A DNA stretch of 64,000 nucleotides from positions 496,001-560,000 of the forward strand of contig BGKB01000007.1 of assembly GCA_003116975.1 (NCBI GenBank). Direction: 5' to 3'. The notes under the pieces are model-generated. The model ran no database searches, was not told where the DNA came from, and was given only the letters and a program-made list of their open reading frames with translations. The position numbers were made by a program, and so were the translations under genes. The DNA is from Aurantiochytrium sp. KH105. Lineage: Eukaryota; Sar; Bigyra; Thraustochytrida; Thraustochytriidae. Shown one piece after another: positions 11,024 to 21,814 of this stretch (the first letter of the stretch is position 1; each line of letters opens with the position of its first letter).

Positions 11024-11077
11024 GCGTTGCGACGCGTATCGCAGCCCATCGCATCGCATCGCGACGCGTCGCAACGC
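11024..11077. repeat. 14-bp perfect inverted repeat (potential hairpin)
   Basis: The arm at 11024-11037 (GCGTTGCGACGCGT) is the exact reverse complement of 11064-11077. The 26-base loop itself consists of CATCG units that can pair with the left flank, so the stem could extend imperfectly. Confidence 0.85.
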
Positions 11078-11085
11078 GGCTGGGG

Positions 11086-11156
11086 CAAGGCAAGCCGAGC
11101 CAAACCAAGCCAAACCAAGCCAAGCCAAGCCAAACCAAGCCAAGCCAAGCCAAAGC
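11086..11156 (+). repeat. (CAAGC/CAAAC)n pentamer array
   Basis: About 14 five-base units, mainly CCAAG and CCAAA. A shorter array of the complementary unit (GCTTG/GCTTT) lies at 9697-9728. Confidence 0.9.
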
Positions 11157-11395
11157 ATCATCAACTGCAGCAGCAGTAGATGTAAGCACGCAGGAAAACA
11201 AAATGCGAGCGGCAGCAGGAACGTCGGCCAGGCTCGATCGCAAGTGCAGATTTGGTAGCAAACAGTCAGTGCAGGCAAGAGATCGAAGGCCGGCAGCCCG
11301 CCCGTGCCAGTCACATCACCCTGGCCACCAGCCAGCTGCTGCTGCAGAAAGAAATGAAAATGGTAAGAAAACCAATCGGGACAACGAATTTGCGT

Positions 11396-11462
11396 CCCAT
11401 CCCATCGTCCGTCCATCCACCCATCCATCTACTACCCATTCATTCGTTGATTCATTCATTCC
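11396..11462 (+). repeat. CATC/CATT tetramer tract
   Basis: Degenerate 4-base repeat passing from CCAT to ATTC units. Confidence 0.8.
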
Positions 11463-12804
11463 TTATCCACGGCGTCGTCACTCGAGGCGGCGTCCATCGC
11501 CCCGTGCAGCGCGTAGCGTGCGAGGCCGGCGAGTCACCACCATCGCTCGCGCCTCGGACCAAATCGGACTTGAATTTCTTGGAGGCTCGAAGGGAAGGAA
11601 GGGTTCGGACGACCTGCATCCGCTGCAGCCAGCACAGCTGGCCAAGTTGTGCAAGGACCCGGGCTTGGATCCGGAAGGCGGAAAGGAGCAGCCTGCCGCG
11701 AGAACGAACAGGCACGGCGCGCAGGTAGTATTGGGCGCTGTTCCTCGCCATGTCGAGCACTGGTTGTCGCGGCGGCGGCGGCAAGTTGTGCTCGCGCAGG
11801 ACGGGGAGGCGTGCGACAGAGCCGAACAGCGCACGTGGCCTCGCTCGATCGTCGCAGCGATCGATCCATCGATCTCGGGGGACGGACGAGAAAGCGAGGC
11901 GAGAGAAGAATAGAAATGCGAAGCGAAGATTGGGAATGAATGCAAAGCCCAAGCAGAATCTTCGAGAATCGCCATGGTCGATTGTTTCGCTGCTGTCGAG
12001 CGGTCGAGTGGTCGAAAGAGAGGTTTCAAGGCAAGGCAAGGCAAAACAAGGCAAGCAGCAGCAGCAGCTGCGGCGAAGGAATAGATGATGGCAAAATTGC
12101 TGGCCGAATGTCGCGGAGAACGACGTGAGTCGAATCACCCCATCGACTGCGATCCTCAGGCGGGATCGAGGCGAACCGGATCGACTCGAGGAAGGCTTTC
12201 TTTCTAACGATCGCTTCGCTCGATCGACCACGGCGAGTGAAAAGGCGCGAACCCACATCTTCCCACATCTCCTTCAGCTCAAGAAAGAAGTGGCAGCCGA
12301 GCAGCCACGGGGGCACCCGATACGTTTTTTGAGGAGACGCCACTCGCAGCTCTCCTTAGCTTCGAGAGTATTAGTGGGTAAGGAGAAAAACACTCCTACA
12401 ATGCTCATTTAAAAATTCGGTCCGCGGCAGCATGTTCGAGGGGCCTCCTATCTTCTGCGGACCAAAACACAGGCCAAAGAACCTTGCGATACCCCCTTGG
12501 GGCGGCGGCCTCTCCGCTTCAGCGTGGAAGTTTGTCGTGCTTTCCCGGGGTGCCCGACGAGTTGTTCCGGGCCTCGAGGTGGCTGCCGCGCGGGGCGCCC
12601 GCCACGGGCACCCTGCGAGTCTTCATAAGGAACCTCGCGCCGAGCCCACCTTCCGCGCTGGCGCGGCCCACCCCCGCGCGCTCCGCGTACCCCCCCCGGG
12701 CGCGGGAGGAGGTCAGCGGGAGACGCCCCAAGACAACGTGCGGGGACCCGCAGCGCCGCCGCGGGGCCGCACGTGCGCAAACCAAAACACAGGCGGCGGC
12801 GGAC

Positions 12805-12825
12805 GCGAGCGAGCGAGCGAGCGAG
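12805..12825 (+). repeat. (GCGA)n tetramer repeat
   Basis: Five perfect GAGC units. Confidence 0.85.
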
Positions 12826-13352
12826 AGGCCTTCCAGCTACCCCGTTCGTTCGCTCCATGCCCGAACGCAAGGAAGGCAAGGCAAGCCTTGGCTTGCCGCC
12901 CTTCGACGCTTCGATCGATTGATCGATCGGTCTTCGAGCCCTCCGTGGCCTCGCGTCGACCGAGGCGAGCGGCGGTATCGTCGGCCAGGTCGCGGGCTGG
13001 GAGGCTCCGTCCTCGCGCCCGAGATTGATGACAAACGCTACGCGCCTTGCCATGGCTTACTATACGTAATGCATAACAGCGCGGCAAAGCGCGGGCTCTT
13101 GCGCAGCGGTGGCGGTGCGGCTGCTCGCGAGGCTGCCCGAGACGGAGCCGGGGTCGGAGACGGAGACGGGGCCGAGGAAGAGGCGGAAGGCGGAAGCGCG
13201 AGTTCAGGGGCGAGGGTGGCGCGGGGCGCAGGTGATCAATCACAGGCCGGAACGTCGCGTACCTTCGACGCCGTCGCGGAGAGGAAAACAAAACAAAGCA
13301 GAAGAAAACAAAGCAAAGGGGGCGCGTGCCTAAATTGGCTGCACCGCCAGCA

Positions 13353-13406
13353 CGAGCGAGAGAGCAAGCGAGAGAGCGAGCGAGAGAGAGAGCGAGCGAG
13401 CGAACG
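13353..13406 (+). repeat. GAGCGA/GAGA purine-rich repeat
   Basis: Mixed GAGC and GAGA units with near-complete purine/C composition. Confidence 0.8.
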
Positions 13407-13527
13407 CCTCTGCCAGCTGTCGGCTGCCAACAGCCAGCAGCCAGGAGCAGCGTGCAGCTGTATATGTTTTCAGGCAGCGTAGAGTTGGAGGATCCGCGAG
13501 AAGGTCTGGCGCGGGACGGTCTCCGGA

Positions 13528-13590
13528 ATTCATTCATTCACAGTCAATCACTCATTTGTTCATTCATTCATTCATTCATTCACTCATTCG
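13528..13590 (+). repeat. (ATTC)n tetramer repeat
   Basis: Two blocks of ATTC units separated by about 20 diverged bases. A short reverse-complement block (GAATGAATGAAT) lies at 13987-13999. Confidence 0.85.
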
Positions 13591-14825
13591 CCAGTGCCAC
13601 TCGCAGTTGGCTGTAGCGCTGGCTGGTTGCCTTTGTTGCTGACGGTCGCGTCATATGTTAGTACAGCAGCTCCCATGGGCACCGAACGAAAGATGAAGGA
13701 CAGCGAGCGGTCGTAGTCGGTTCTACCTGCATACCTTCTGCAGCTGACTGTATGTGGCCGTCCGCAGCCGCCACCGCTGGCGCACCCTCGCTCGCAGGCT
13801 CAATGAACCTGCCCATCGATCGATACCGAAAGATTGGAAAGAATGAACGATTCATCGATCAAACGGACGGAAGGACGATTTGATGTTCTCGGCAGGCGAC
13901 GCGAAGTTCCAATGCCAGCGTGGGAGAAGATGGTAGGCAGCAGTATGACCGACCCATGGCATTTTAAAATTGAACATAGTGGATGATGAATGAATGAATG
14001 GGCAGCCCAAGTTTCTGAGTCCAAGCCGTGACTCGACTGTCAAGGGATGGTCGCCTTTTTTTTCATGCCTGCAAAGAACAACCTTGAACGTGTTTGGATC
14101 GGTCCCGACGTCTTGCTTGGCTCGTGATAAATGGCAACAGAAAAGGGCTCATGCTATGATCACGGTCAGCTCGACATTTGAACGAAAGTGATCCACTTAG
14201 CCCTCTGACGCTGGAGATTGACGAAAATTGGCTGCAAGCGCTTTCTTGCAAGCAATTAGTTTTCACCTCGGCCTTGCTCGAATATATTCTGCGCAAAGAG
14301 TAAAATACTTGTCGCGGGAGTCGTTGATCGTTCGAGCTAAAGATAAATGGCGGCAGCTTGTGTTCGGACTTAGATCAGGAAGAGGTTACTTGAGCTTGTG
14401 CAGAACAACGAATAAATTGCTCTTGATTTGCTCTTTCCAGCTTCTTTTAATAATTGCGTTGCAATGCGTTTTCGTCGTTCATGTCCCAGGACCTCCGCAC
14501 CTCATTCCATCAAACATATCCCTTCTTCAGAGCGAAAAGAGAAGATGCTAATTTTTCCCTTTTTTTAACACGGAGTTCGCGAGTAAAGTGCCACCTGGCC
14601 TCTCCTTCTCCGAAGGCCTCCTGGGCATCAGCCCTGTGCGGCTTTGCTTCGATCCGCGCGCGGCTGCGGCAGCGTGCCCGCGCCCCCGGGGGAGGACGCC
14701 GGCCGGAAGGGCGCGGGCGTGCGGGCCGTCCCTGCAAAGTTGCTTCGGCCCGGCAAAGACCTAATCAGCAGCTAATCATCAGCAAGCATCTTAGGGAACA
14801 AGCAGGCAGAACCGGGACCTGCGAG

Positions 14826-15556
14826 NNNNNNNNNNNNNNNNNNNNNNNNNNNNNNNNNNNNNNNNNNNNNNNNNNNNNNNNNNNNNNNNNNNNNNNNNNN
14901 NNNNNNNNNNNNNNNNNNNNNNNNNNNNNNNNNNNNNNNNNNNNNNNNNNNNNNNNNNNNNNNNNNNNNNNNNNNNNNNNNNNNNNNNNNNNNNNNNNNN
15001 NNNNNNNNNNNNNNNNNNNNNNNNNNNNNNNNNNNNNNNNNNNNNNNNNNNNNNNNNNNNNNNNNNNNNNNNNNNNNNNNNNNNNNNNNNNNNNNNNNNN
15101 NNNNNNNNNNNNNNNNNNNNNNNNNNNNNNNNNNNNNNNNNNNNNNNNNNNNNNNNNNNNNNNNNNNNNNNNNNNNNNNNNNNNNNNNNNNNNNNNNNNN
15201 NNNNNNNNNNNNNNNNNNNNNNNNNNNNNNNNNNNNNNNNNNNNNNNNNNNNNNNNNNNNNNNNNNNNNNNNNNNNNNNNNNNNNNNNNNNNNNNNNNNN
15301 NNNNNNNNNNNNNNNNNNNNNNNNNNNNNNNNNNNNNNNNNNNNNNNNNNNNNNNNNNNNNNNNNNNNNNNNNNNNNNNNNNNNNNNNNNNNNNNNNNNN
15401 NNNNNNNNNNNNNNNNNNNNNNNNNNNNNNNNNNNNNNNNNNNNNNNNNNNNNNNNNNNNNNNNNNNNNNNNNNNNNNNNNNNNNNNNNNNNNNNNNNNN
15501 NNNNNNNNNNNNNNNNNNNNNNNNNNNNNNNNNNNNNNNNNNNNNNNNNNNNNNNN
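14826..15556. other. Assembly gap (run of N)
   Basis: 731 unknown bases. Frames that appear to pass through it are artefacts. The flanking sequence is extremely GC-rich, which probably caused the gap. Confidence 1.
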
Positions 15557-15700
15557 GCCGAGCCGCAGCGCCGCGGCGCGGTCCCGCCGGCGCCGGCGCC
15601 CCGGCCCGCTCCCCTCCCGCGCCGCCTCCCGCGCGCGGCGCCGCCGCAGCGGAGCGGAGCGAGGCGAAGCGAGGTCGATCGGCGCGGATCGATCCACTCT

Positions 15701-15793
15701 CGATCTCCTCTCCTCTCCTCCCCTCTCCTCTCGTCCGTCCCGATCTCCTCTCCCCTCCCCTCGCCTCGCCTCCTCCCCTCCCCTCTCCTCTCG
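15701..15793 (+). repeat. CTCCT/CCTCT pyrimidine pentamer tract in the 5' leader
   Basis: A 90-base polypyrimidine stretch built of CTCTC, CTCCC and CTCGC units, ending 80 bases before the ATG of the FHA gene. It may act as initiator or 5' UTR sequence. Confidence 0.8.
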
Positions 15794-15873
15794 CGGGCGC
15801 CAGGCTGCCCGCGCCCCCGCGCCCCGCGCGCGCGGCGCGAGGAGGAGGCGGAGGCGGCGCCGGCCGGGCCACC

Positions 15874-17809
15874 ATGAGCCCCGGGCTCCACCTGAGCCTG
15901 CGGCTGCCCGGGAGCCAAATCGAGAAACCCCCGAACGGGGACAAGTTCCTGCTGCCCAAGTGGGCGTGCAAGCCCTCGCAGGGCGCCGCGCTGCACGTGA
16001 CCAAGAACGGCGAGACGCTGTCCACGCTGCAGCTCGACGACCACACTTACTTTATGTTCGGCCGCTCGCCCAAGGTCTGCGCCGAGGGCCACGGGTACAC
16101 CATCAACCACCCCTCGCTCTCCAGACAGCACGCGGTCATCGTCCACGGGAACGATGAAACTCTGTATATTATTGACCTCGACTCGCCCGCCGGGACGTGG
16201 GTCAACAAGGAGCGGCTCCAGCCGTACTGCCCCAAGCTCCTCGAAAATGCAAACATCCTCAAGCTTGGCCACTCCACGCGTCGCTACGTTGTGCGCCTCT
16301 TTCCCATGCAATGCAAGCTCCGGGCGCGCCAACGTGCCGGCTCGTCATGCTCCGCATCCTTTCTGACCGAAGCGAACCTCAACAAACTTCGTGTCAGCAC
16401 GCCAAGGCGTTCGGGCGCGGGGTGCGCCCCCAACGCCAAGCCTCTCAATGCACCTTGCGAAAGCTTGCAAGGCGCCGCAGACACTGCTCGCGCTGCTCAA
16501 GGGGATATGTCTACTGCCCGCGCTTTCGATCTCGGCAGGCCCATTTGCGTCGACGAAAAAGCTGCGCACACCTTTCACGAAAATGCAAAGGATGCAAGCG
16601 CTGACGCGTCTCACAACGGCGATGGCGTGCATCCCGATCTTACAAACCAAGTCGGAAATAGTAATGGCGGGGAAGACGATGACGACGACGACGACGATGA
16701 TGATGACGATGACGACGAAGATGAGGACGATGAAGCGTACAGTCCATGCACGCGCACCGAGCTCAGACAACGCAAAGAAAATCTCCGCCAAGCGCGCTTG
16801 CATTCTGGCTTGAACGCTGCCGTCTCATATCCATCGCCAAAGTCCATGCTCGGTCGTCGCGGAAGCGACTCCCCGGTCTCCTCCTCCATTTCGGCCGCCG
16901 AGCTTGCAGCCGCCGTGGCTGCCACCTCGAGCCCTGTTGCTTCGCCTGTCATGCGCCCGCAACCCCGTCGCCATGGAAGCTCAGGACTCACCACGACCGT
17001 CGAGACGTTTGCCCGTTTGCCACCTTCATCATCATCATCATCATCATCATCGGGACCTGCGCAACGTGCAAGATCGCTATCCACGAGCAGCAACCTATCT
17101 GGATTGCATCCCATGTCCATGGGCTCGCCTCGCGAAAGTGTCTGCTCTGTGGGGAGCACCCTCTCCTTGTCTGGCTCCCACTCTGGCCATCCAAATCCAT
17201 TCACAACCACCTCGCCCATGTGCGCGAGCATGCTCTTGGGCTCGCCCACTCTCCAGGTCTCGCAGAGCTTGCCTACTTCTACGTATATGAGTGCACTCTC
17301 GCTCGACCGTATTGGCGGCCAGCCCAGCGACTCTCCCGAGATCCACCACTCCCGTGCTGATCATCCTCATGGGCGCCACATGCGTCAGCACAGTCACCAG
17401 CTCATGCAAAGGTCCAAGTCGCCCTTTCATCGGAGTCGGTCCAACTCCACCTCTGCCACAATGAAGCGTCGCGCTTCCTCGCAGCTCATCTCTCATGCGA
17501 CGCAACGTCGTCGAAGCGTGCTTGGCCCGTGCAGGCGCGTCAGCTTTTCGCAGTCGGGGCCCGAGGTCATTGATGCTGACTGCATGTTTGGAACGGATTC
17601 GACGCCGTCTGGAACATTGCCGCCTGCTCGGGGCGCACAGTCTGACTCGCCTCGACGCATGTCCAAAGAATCGTCTCCAGGCTTTGTTCGCCCGCGCTCT
17701 TCCACCCCGTTGCCCGGTGACGCTATGTGCACAACCTCGTCTCCGGGAAATGCCAGCCCGCGCGGCGCACAGCATTTGTGCAATGCCGCTTTCAAGAGCA
17801 TTGGTCTCA

Positions 17810-17840
<31 letters not shown>

Positions 17841-18699
17841 CAACAACAATAACAATAAAATTGACGATGGACCTCAGGACATGATGACACAGGCTAACAA
17901 CGGCGAATCGGAGTCGGCGCCTTCGCGTCTCTCGCTTGCCTTTGACTCTGATATATCAACCTCTTCAAACATGTCGGAGCGCATTTGCTCTTCCGTCGTC
18001 AAGAGCGGCATCATGGAAACAAGTGCTTTTTTGCCCCGTCAGCGCTCATACGAGTCCGTGTCGTCGGACTCTTCCGAGTCAGGGTCGGAGAATGAGGCCC
18101 GTCGCACTGTTGAGCGTCGCACAGAGGCCTCCTTTGCTCCTACTTTTGCCACTACTGCTTCTCCTTCTGCTGCTGCTGCAGCTACTGCTGCGTCAAGCAC
18201 CTCCTCCTCCTCCTCTTCTTCTTCAGCTTCAGCTGCTTCTTCTTCTTCTTCTTTTTCTTCTTCTGCAACGACATCCTGCTCTTCTTTGTCAAAGCGTGTG
18301 TCCCCACCGCCACGACTCAGCCTGTCCGAGAGCATCAAGCCTCTCTTCAACGCCCCAGGCGTGGCCTCGATGGGTAACTCGCCTTGTGCTGCCGCCAAGC
18401 GGCGCAGCCTTGAGCGGACTCCGAGCGCACAAATGGGCGTGAGCCCGGACTCCTGGCCCACTTCGCCCGCCGCTTTGCGTGGGCACTGGCGTAACCCGCA
18501 TTCGCATGTTCGCTCGAACCAAGATCAAAATCATCATCGCCACCACCGTCATCATCGCCACGGCCACGATGGACAGTGCAAGGAGCCTGCTTGCACAGTT
18601 AAATTGCACGAGGCTCTTGATAATATTTGTGAAGAGTTTTCTCCTTCGGCTTCGCGAAACGCTTCTTCGCATCGTCATGAGGAAGCGGGCTTGCGCTAA
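15874..18699 (+). CDS. NIPP1-like FHA-domain protein with RVSF motif (PP1 regulator)
   Basis: 941 residues. After PKWACKP (residues 28-34) comes an FHA domain at about 40-125 with the core phosphothreonine-pocket residues: FGRS (62-65), SRQHA (83-87), DLDSPAGTWVN (101-111) and LGHSTRRYVV. The P-x-WA-x-KP lead-in and the STR-x-Y exit are specific to NIPP1/PPP1R8, a nuclear inhibitor of protein phosphatase 1 that also binds splicing factors. RVSF at residues 555-558 is a canonical PP1-docking RVxF motif, and the sequence after it (EVIDADCMFG) resembles the segment following the NIPP1 motif. NIPP1 has a short linker between these two parts. Here about 430 residues of Ser-rich disorder intervene, with a poly-Asp block (about 268-290), followed by Ser/Asn tracts and a His-rich tail (about 875-897). 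The ATG has a strong GCCACC context. Confidence 0.8.
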
Positions 18700-18960
18700 T
18701 ACATGGGCTGCTTTGCTCTTCTTTGCTTTGCTTTCCTTCAAAAGAAAATGTTGTAATGTGTCTTATATTTTTTTCCCTCTCTTCCCAAACTTTTGCAAAC
18801 CACTGGCAGTGATTTTTTTCTTCTTCTTCAAAGTTTGAGTTTTCAGATCTGGCGGGCGCTGGCAGATAGATACATCGAGTTCTTCTGTGACCAGCTGAAT
18901 TTGATACGTAAAGAGAAAATGTCAAAAGCTAGGCCTATGTTATGCAAGTAAAGATTCGCG

Positions 18961-21738
18961 TCATTTCACGAGCAAGCGCTGAAAGGCCTCGTGCGCAAAG
19001 GGGAGGACCTGAGACACCTCGCAGCGCAAGTTGACCTTGCAGGCGTCGTGGCCGTCCTTAAAGGTGATTTCTGCCAACACCATGGCGCCTGTGGTGGTCT
19101 TGCTGGAAAAGTAGCCGACGCGCTGGTCCGCTGCAGGGTTGCGTGTGGCAATGTGAAAGATGTTGTGCTGCTCGAGCAGCGAAACGACGGCGTCCATCTG
19201 GGTGGACACGAGACCACGCAGGGTTGCCGCCTGGCCCTTGGCGTCCCCGAGCGTCTTCCAGGAATCGATGAAACCCTTCTTGTCCGCCCGTCCTTGCTCC
19301 GTAAAGAGCACGTAAAAGGGCAACGTGACCTTGAAGTAATTGATCGCGCCCACGGCAACGTTCTTGAGCGCCACGTCAATAACAAGGTTTGGTGCCACGC
19401 CCGGCTGCGCCATCTCGGGCCGCGTCACGATTGGCACGCTGAAGCGCGACTTGGGTCCACCCTGCATGAGACTGGTGCCCAGGTCTACATTCACAGAAGA
19501 AGGGGCCAGTGCAAAGGTGTTTTTGTTGAACTGAATCGCGAACTTGCCAAAGGGGGTCTGGGAGCTCACATTGGAAAAGTCCAGGTCGAGATAGATGGAA
19601 CCGTTGCGACGAGCAAAATCCGCATCCAGTTGCAGACCCTCTGCCGCCGCGGGGCTCAGGCGCGACGTGAGAGGCGCGCTTGAAGCGGGAGCCCCCATGC
19701 TCGGCGCATCAAAACCGCCCAGGAGGTCGTCGCTCCCGCTGCCGCCTCCGTTGCCGCCGCTCACCGAAAGACCGCCAAATCCGAGGAGGTCCTCGCTATC
19801 GTCCTGCTGCTGCTGCTGCTTCTTCTTTTTGCCGCGGCCTTCGTCATCGCTGTCGTCGCTGTCGTCATCGTCATCATCGTCGTCGCTGCTCTCCAGGCCC
19901 ACGTCGTCGTCATCGTCGTCGCGCATGCCGGAGCCAAGGGGAATTCGTGTGCGCTTGACAAAGGCCGAGGGCGGTTTGTGGTAAATGGAAGCGAGCGTGG
20001 CAATATTCTCCACCAAAAGGTCGAGCAGAGCCGGCTCCAGCTGCGACGAGTCGTCCACAATGACGGGCTTGTCCGAAAGAACAACGCGCTTCGCCGCCTC
20101 TGGGTCAGTGGACAAAAGTCGCCAATAAATGTAGCCGCGATCGCGCAGATCCGGGTTGTCACTGCTTTCCGTGGCCATGGAAAGAACGGATTCCATGATT
20201 TCTTTGGCTCCGTCGGGGCGCTTGAGAAAGAGCTTGACAGTCGCCGTGAGCAGCTGCAGCTGCACGTCAGCCGTCTCGTCCTGAAAAGCGTCCATAAAGG
20301 TCTCGAGGAGCTCATCAGCATTGTCGATGCGCTCCGCGTACTCGCCAACGATCCAAATCATGGCCGCCTTGGCCTCCGGCTCGTCAAGCGTCTCGAGGTT
20401 CTCGCACAGCGTGGCAATGATGGACTCGTAGCGGTTGGGGAAGCGGCGAAAGATGTAGCTAATCACAATGATGGCCTCTTGCACCACGTAGTTGACCTTG
20501 GTCTTGATGAGGTCGAGCAGGACATTAATGCACCGTTCCGCGGACCGCTCGAGCTTGATGGCGACGCGGCCAATTGCACGCACAGAGGACTTGACAAAGT
20601 CAATATCGATTTCGGTGGCATACTCTTTCAGCTCCAAGAGGACCTGCTCCGCATTGCGGTCGGTCGCCAGCTTGACGAGGATTTGCAATTTCTCCATCTT
20701 GACATAAATGGGGTCCGTGTAGCGGCAAAAGAACACGCGAACGTCGTTCGCGAGGATCGAGGGCCGCTTCTGCACAATGAGATTAATGTTGCGGAGCGCC
20801 ACGTACTGGATCTCGGGCTCTGCCGACAGCAGCGTCACAAGCGGCGGCGAAAGCTTGCGCGTCAAGGACTTGACGGTCTCCTGCGACTCAATCAGATCCA
20901 CGTACTTGACAATGATTTTCACGGCCGACATGACAACGGCCGAGTTGCTGTGCTGCAGGCGCGGCGAGACGCGCTCCACGATCGACTCTGCCTCGCGGGC
21001 GCTCGACGGCTGGTATGTGGCCAGCGCATCGAGGATAAAGACCTGCGACCACTCGCTGCACTCTGCAAGAGCGGCGAGGAGCTTGCTGAGAACAGACCCG
21101 CTCACGGCAAAGACCTTGGACCCGTCCACGCTGAAGCTGGCGATCTCGCTCAGAGCCGCCACGGCGTTGGCGACGACGGTCGGGTTCGAGTCGCTAATCA
21201 AGTCGTGCAAAAGCTCGAGAAAGCCCTGCTCCTCGGCAAGCTCGGGGTTGATGTCGTAGAGCTTGGCCACGCAAATGGCTGCCGTCTTGCGCACGTACGG
21301 ATCATCGTCCGAGAGCGAGCGGCGGAGAGGATCGCACAGGTACTCTGTGATTTTCTCGACGCGGATACAGCCCATCGTGCGAATGGCGAGCGCGCGAATG
21401 AGCGGGTTCTGGTCGTTGGCGTCGCGCCGGAAGCAGTTCACGGCCAAAATCGCTACGTCAGGTGCGGACTTGGCATAGTTGATCAGGTACAGGTACACGA
21501 GCTTTTTCAGTTCCACGTTGGCCGTTTGCATGCAGTTGAGCATGTCGGGGAACAGCTGCGAGACGTCTTTGCCCACCGTCATTGCCGCAATGACCTTTTT
21601 CACGGCCTCCTTGCGCCGGTCTGCCTTTTGGTCATTGAGCTCTTCCTTGAGCTCGTGCATCTCGCCCTTCTTGGTCGTCGAAAAGTACTTGGAGTCGCCG
21701 CCTCCTTTCCTCAGCCCTGCAAGGCTCATCATCATCAT
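18961..21738 (-). CDS. AP-1/AP-2 complex subunit beta (beta-adaptin)
   Basis: 925 residues, the usual length of large beta-adaptins. The N-terminal trunk (about 1-590) is a classic adaptin HEAT solenoid: KGEMHELKEELNDQKADRRK, the LVYLYLINYAKS helix, IRALAIRTMGCIRV, and YHKPPSAFV at the trunk end. The hinge (about 605-680) is acidic and low-complexity (poly-Asp, KKKK-QQQQQ) with DLLGF and DLLGGF motifs that may serve as clathrin or accessory-protein contacts. The C-terminal ear follows (about 695-925). It forms the beta subunit of a clathrin adaptor recognising dileucine cargo. Like many protists, this organism may have one beta shared by AP-1 and AP-2; I cannot tell from one gene. Four ATGs lie in tandem at the start, and the first has A at -3. 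It is convergent with the FHA gene, with a 260-base spacer. Confidence 0.95.
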   Translation of the reverse strand: MMMMSLAGLRKGGGDSKYFSTTKKGEMHELKEELNDQKADRRKEAVKKVIAAMTVGKDVSQLFPDMLNCMQTANVELKKLVYLYLINYAKSAPDVAILAVNCFRRDANDQNPLIRALAIRTMGCIRVEKITEYLCDPLRRSLSDDDPYVRKTAAICVAKLYDINPELAEEQGFLELLHDLISDSNPTVVANAVAALSEIASFSVDGSKVFAVSGSVLSKLLAALAECSEWSQVFILDALATYQPSSAREAESIVERVSPRLQHSNSAVVMSAVKIIVKYVDLIESQETVKSLTRKLSPPLVTLLSAEPEIQYVALRNINLIVQKRPSILANDVRVFFCRYTDPIYVKMEKLQILVKLATDRNAEQVLLELKEYATEIDIDFVKSSVRAIGRVAIKLERSAERCINVLLDLIKTKVNYVVQEAIIVISYIFRRFPNRYESIIATLCENLETLDEPEAKAAMIWIVGEYAERIDNADELLETFMDAFQDETADVQLQLLTATVKLFLKRPDGAKEIMESVLSMATESSDNPDLRDRGYIYWRLLSTDPEAAKRVVLSDKPVIVDDSSQLEPALLDLLVENIATLASIYHKPPSAFVKRTRIPLGSGMRDDDDDDVGLESSDDDDDDDDSDDSDDEGRGKKKKQQQQQDDSEDLLGFGGLSVSGGNGGGSGSDDLLGGFDAPSMGAPASSAPLTSRLSPAAAEGLQLDADFARRNGSIYLDLDFSNVSSQTPFGKFAIQFNKNTFALAPSSVNVDLGTSLMQGGPKSRFSVPIVTRPEMAQPGVAPNLVIDVALKNVAVGAINYFKVTLPFYVLFTEQGRADKKGFIDSWKTLGDAKGQAATLRGLVSTQMDAVVSLLEQHNIFHIATRNPAADQRVGYFSSKTTTGAMVLAEITFKDGHDACKVNLRCEVSQVLPFAHEAFQRLLVK

Positions 21739-21783
21739 GGTGTCTGCGCGTCGGCGCTGCTGCTCCTGCTGCTCCTCCTCCTC

Positions 21784-21814
<31 letters not shown>

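Larger units (their letters stand above)
7685..14825. other. 7-kb gene-free, repeat-saturated region
   Basis: No frame in this stretch has a credible domain, balanced amino-acid composition or consistent codon bias. The longest ones (9432-10451, 10738-11913, 12484-13482 on plus; 11452-12258 on minus) translate into low-complexity Arg/Ser/Ala/Pro strings on both strands at once. The region instead holds many short, degenerate tandem repeats of 2, 4 or 5 bases, listed separately. It separates divergent genes (SANT on minus, FHA protein on plus). It may contain very long 5' UTRs, leader introns, a long non-coding RNA, or simply expanded intergenic DNA. Confidence 0.7.

Noticed and set aside
10738-11913. 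391-codon plus-strand frame
   Set aside because: Runs through the CAAGC pentamer array and tetramer repeats; contains QTKPNQAKPSQ-type repeat translation; not a plausible protein.
12484-13482. 332-codon plus-strand frame and its antisense counterpart
   Set aside because: Both strands are open because of extreme GC content; composition is Arg/Ala/Pro/Ser only.
14454-16332. Long frames crossing the N gap on both strands
   Set aside because: Continuity is an artefact of unknown bases; the plus frame is out of frame with the real FHA gene at 15874.
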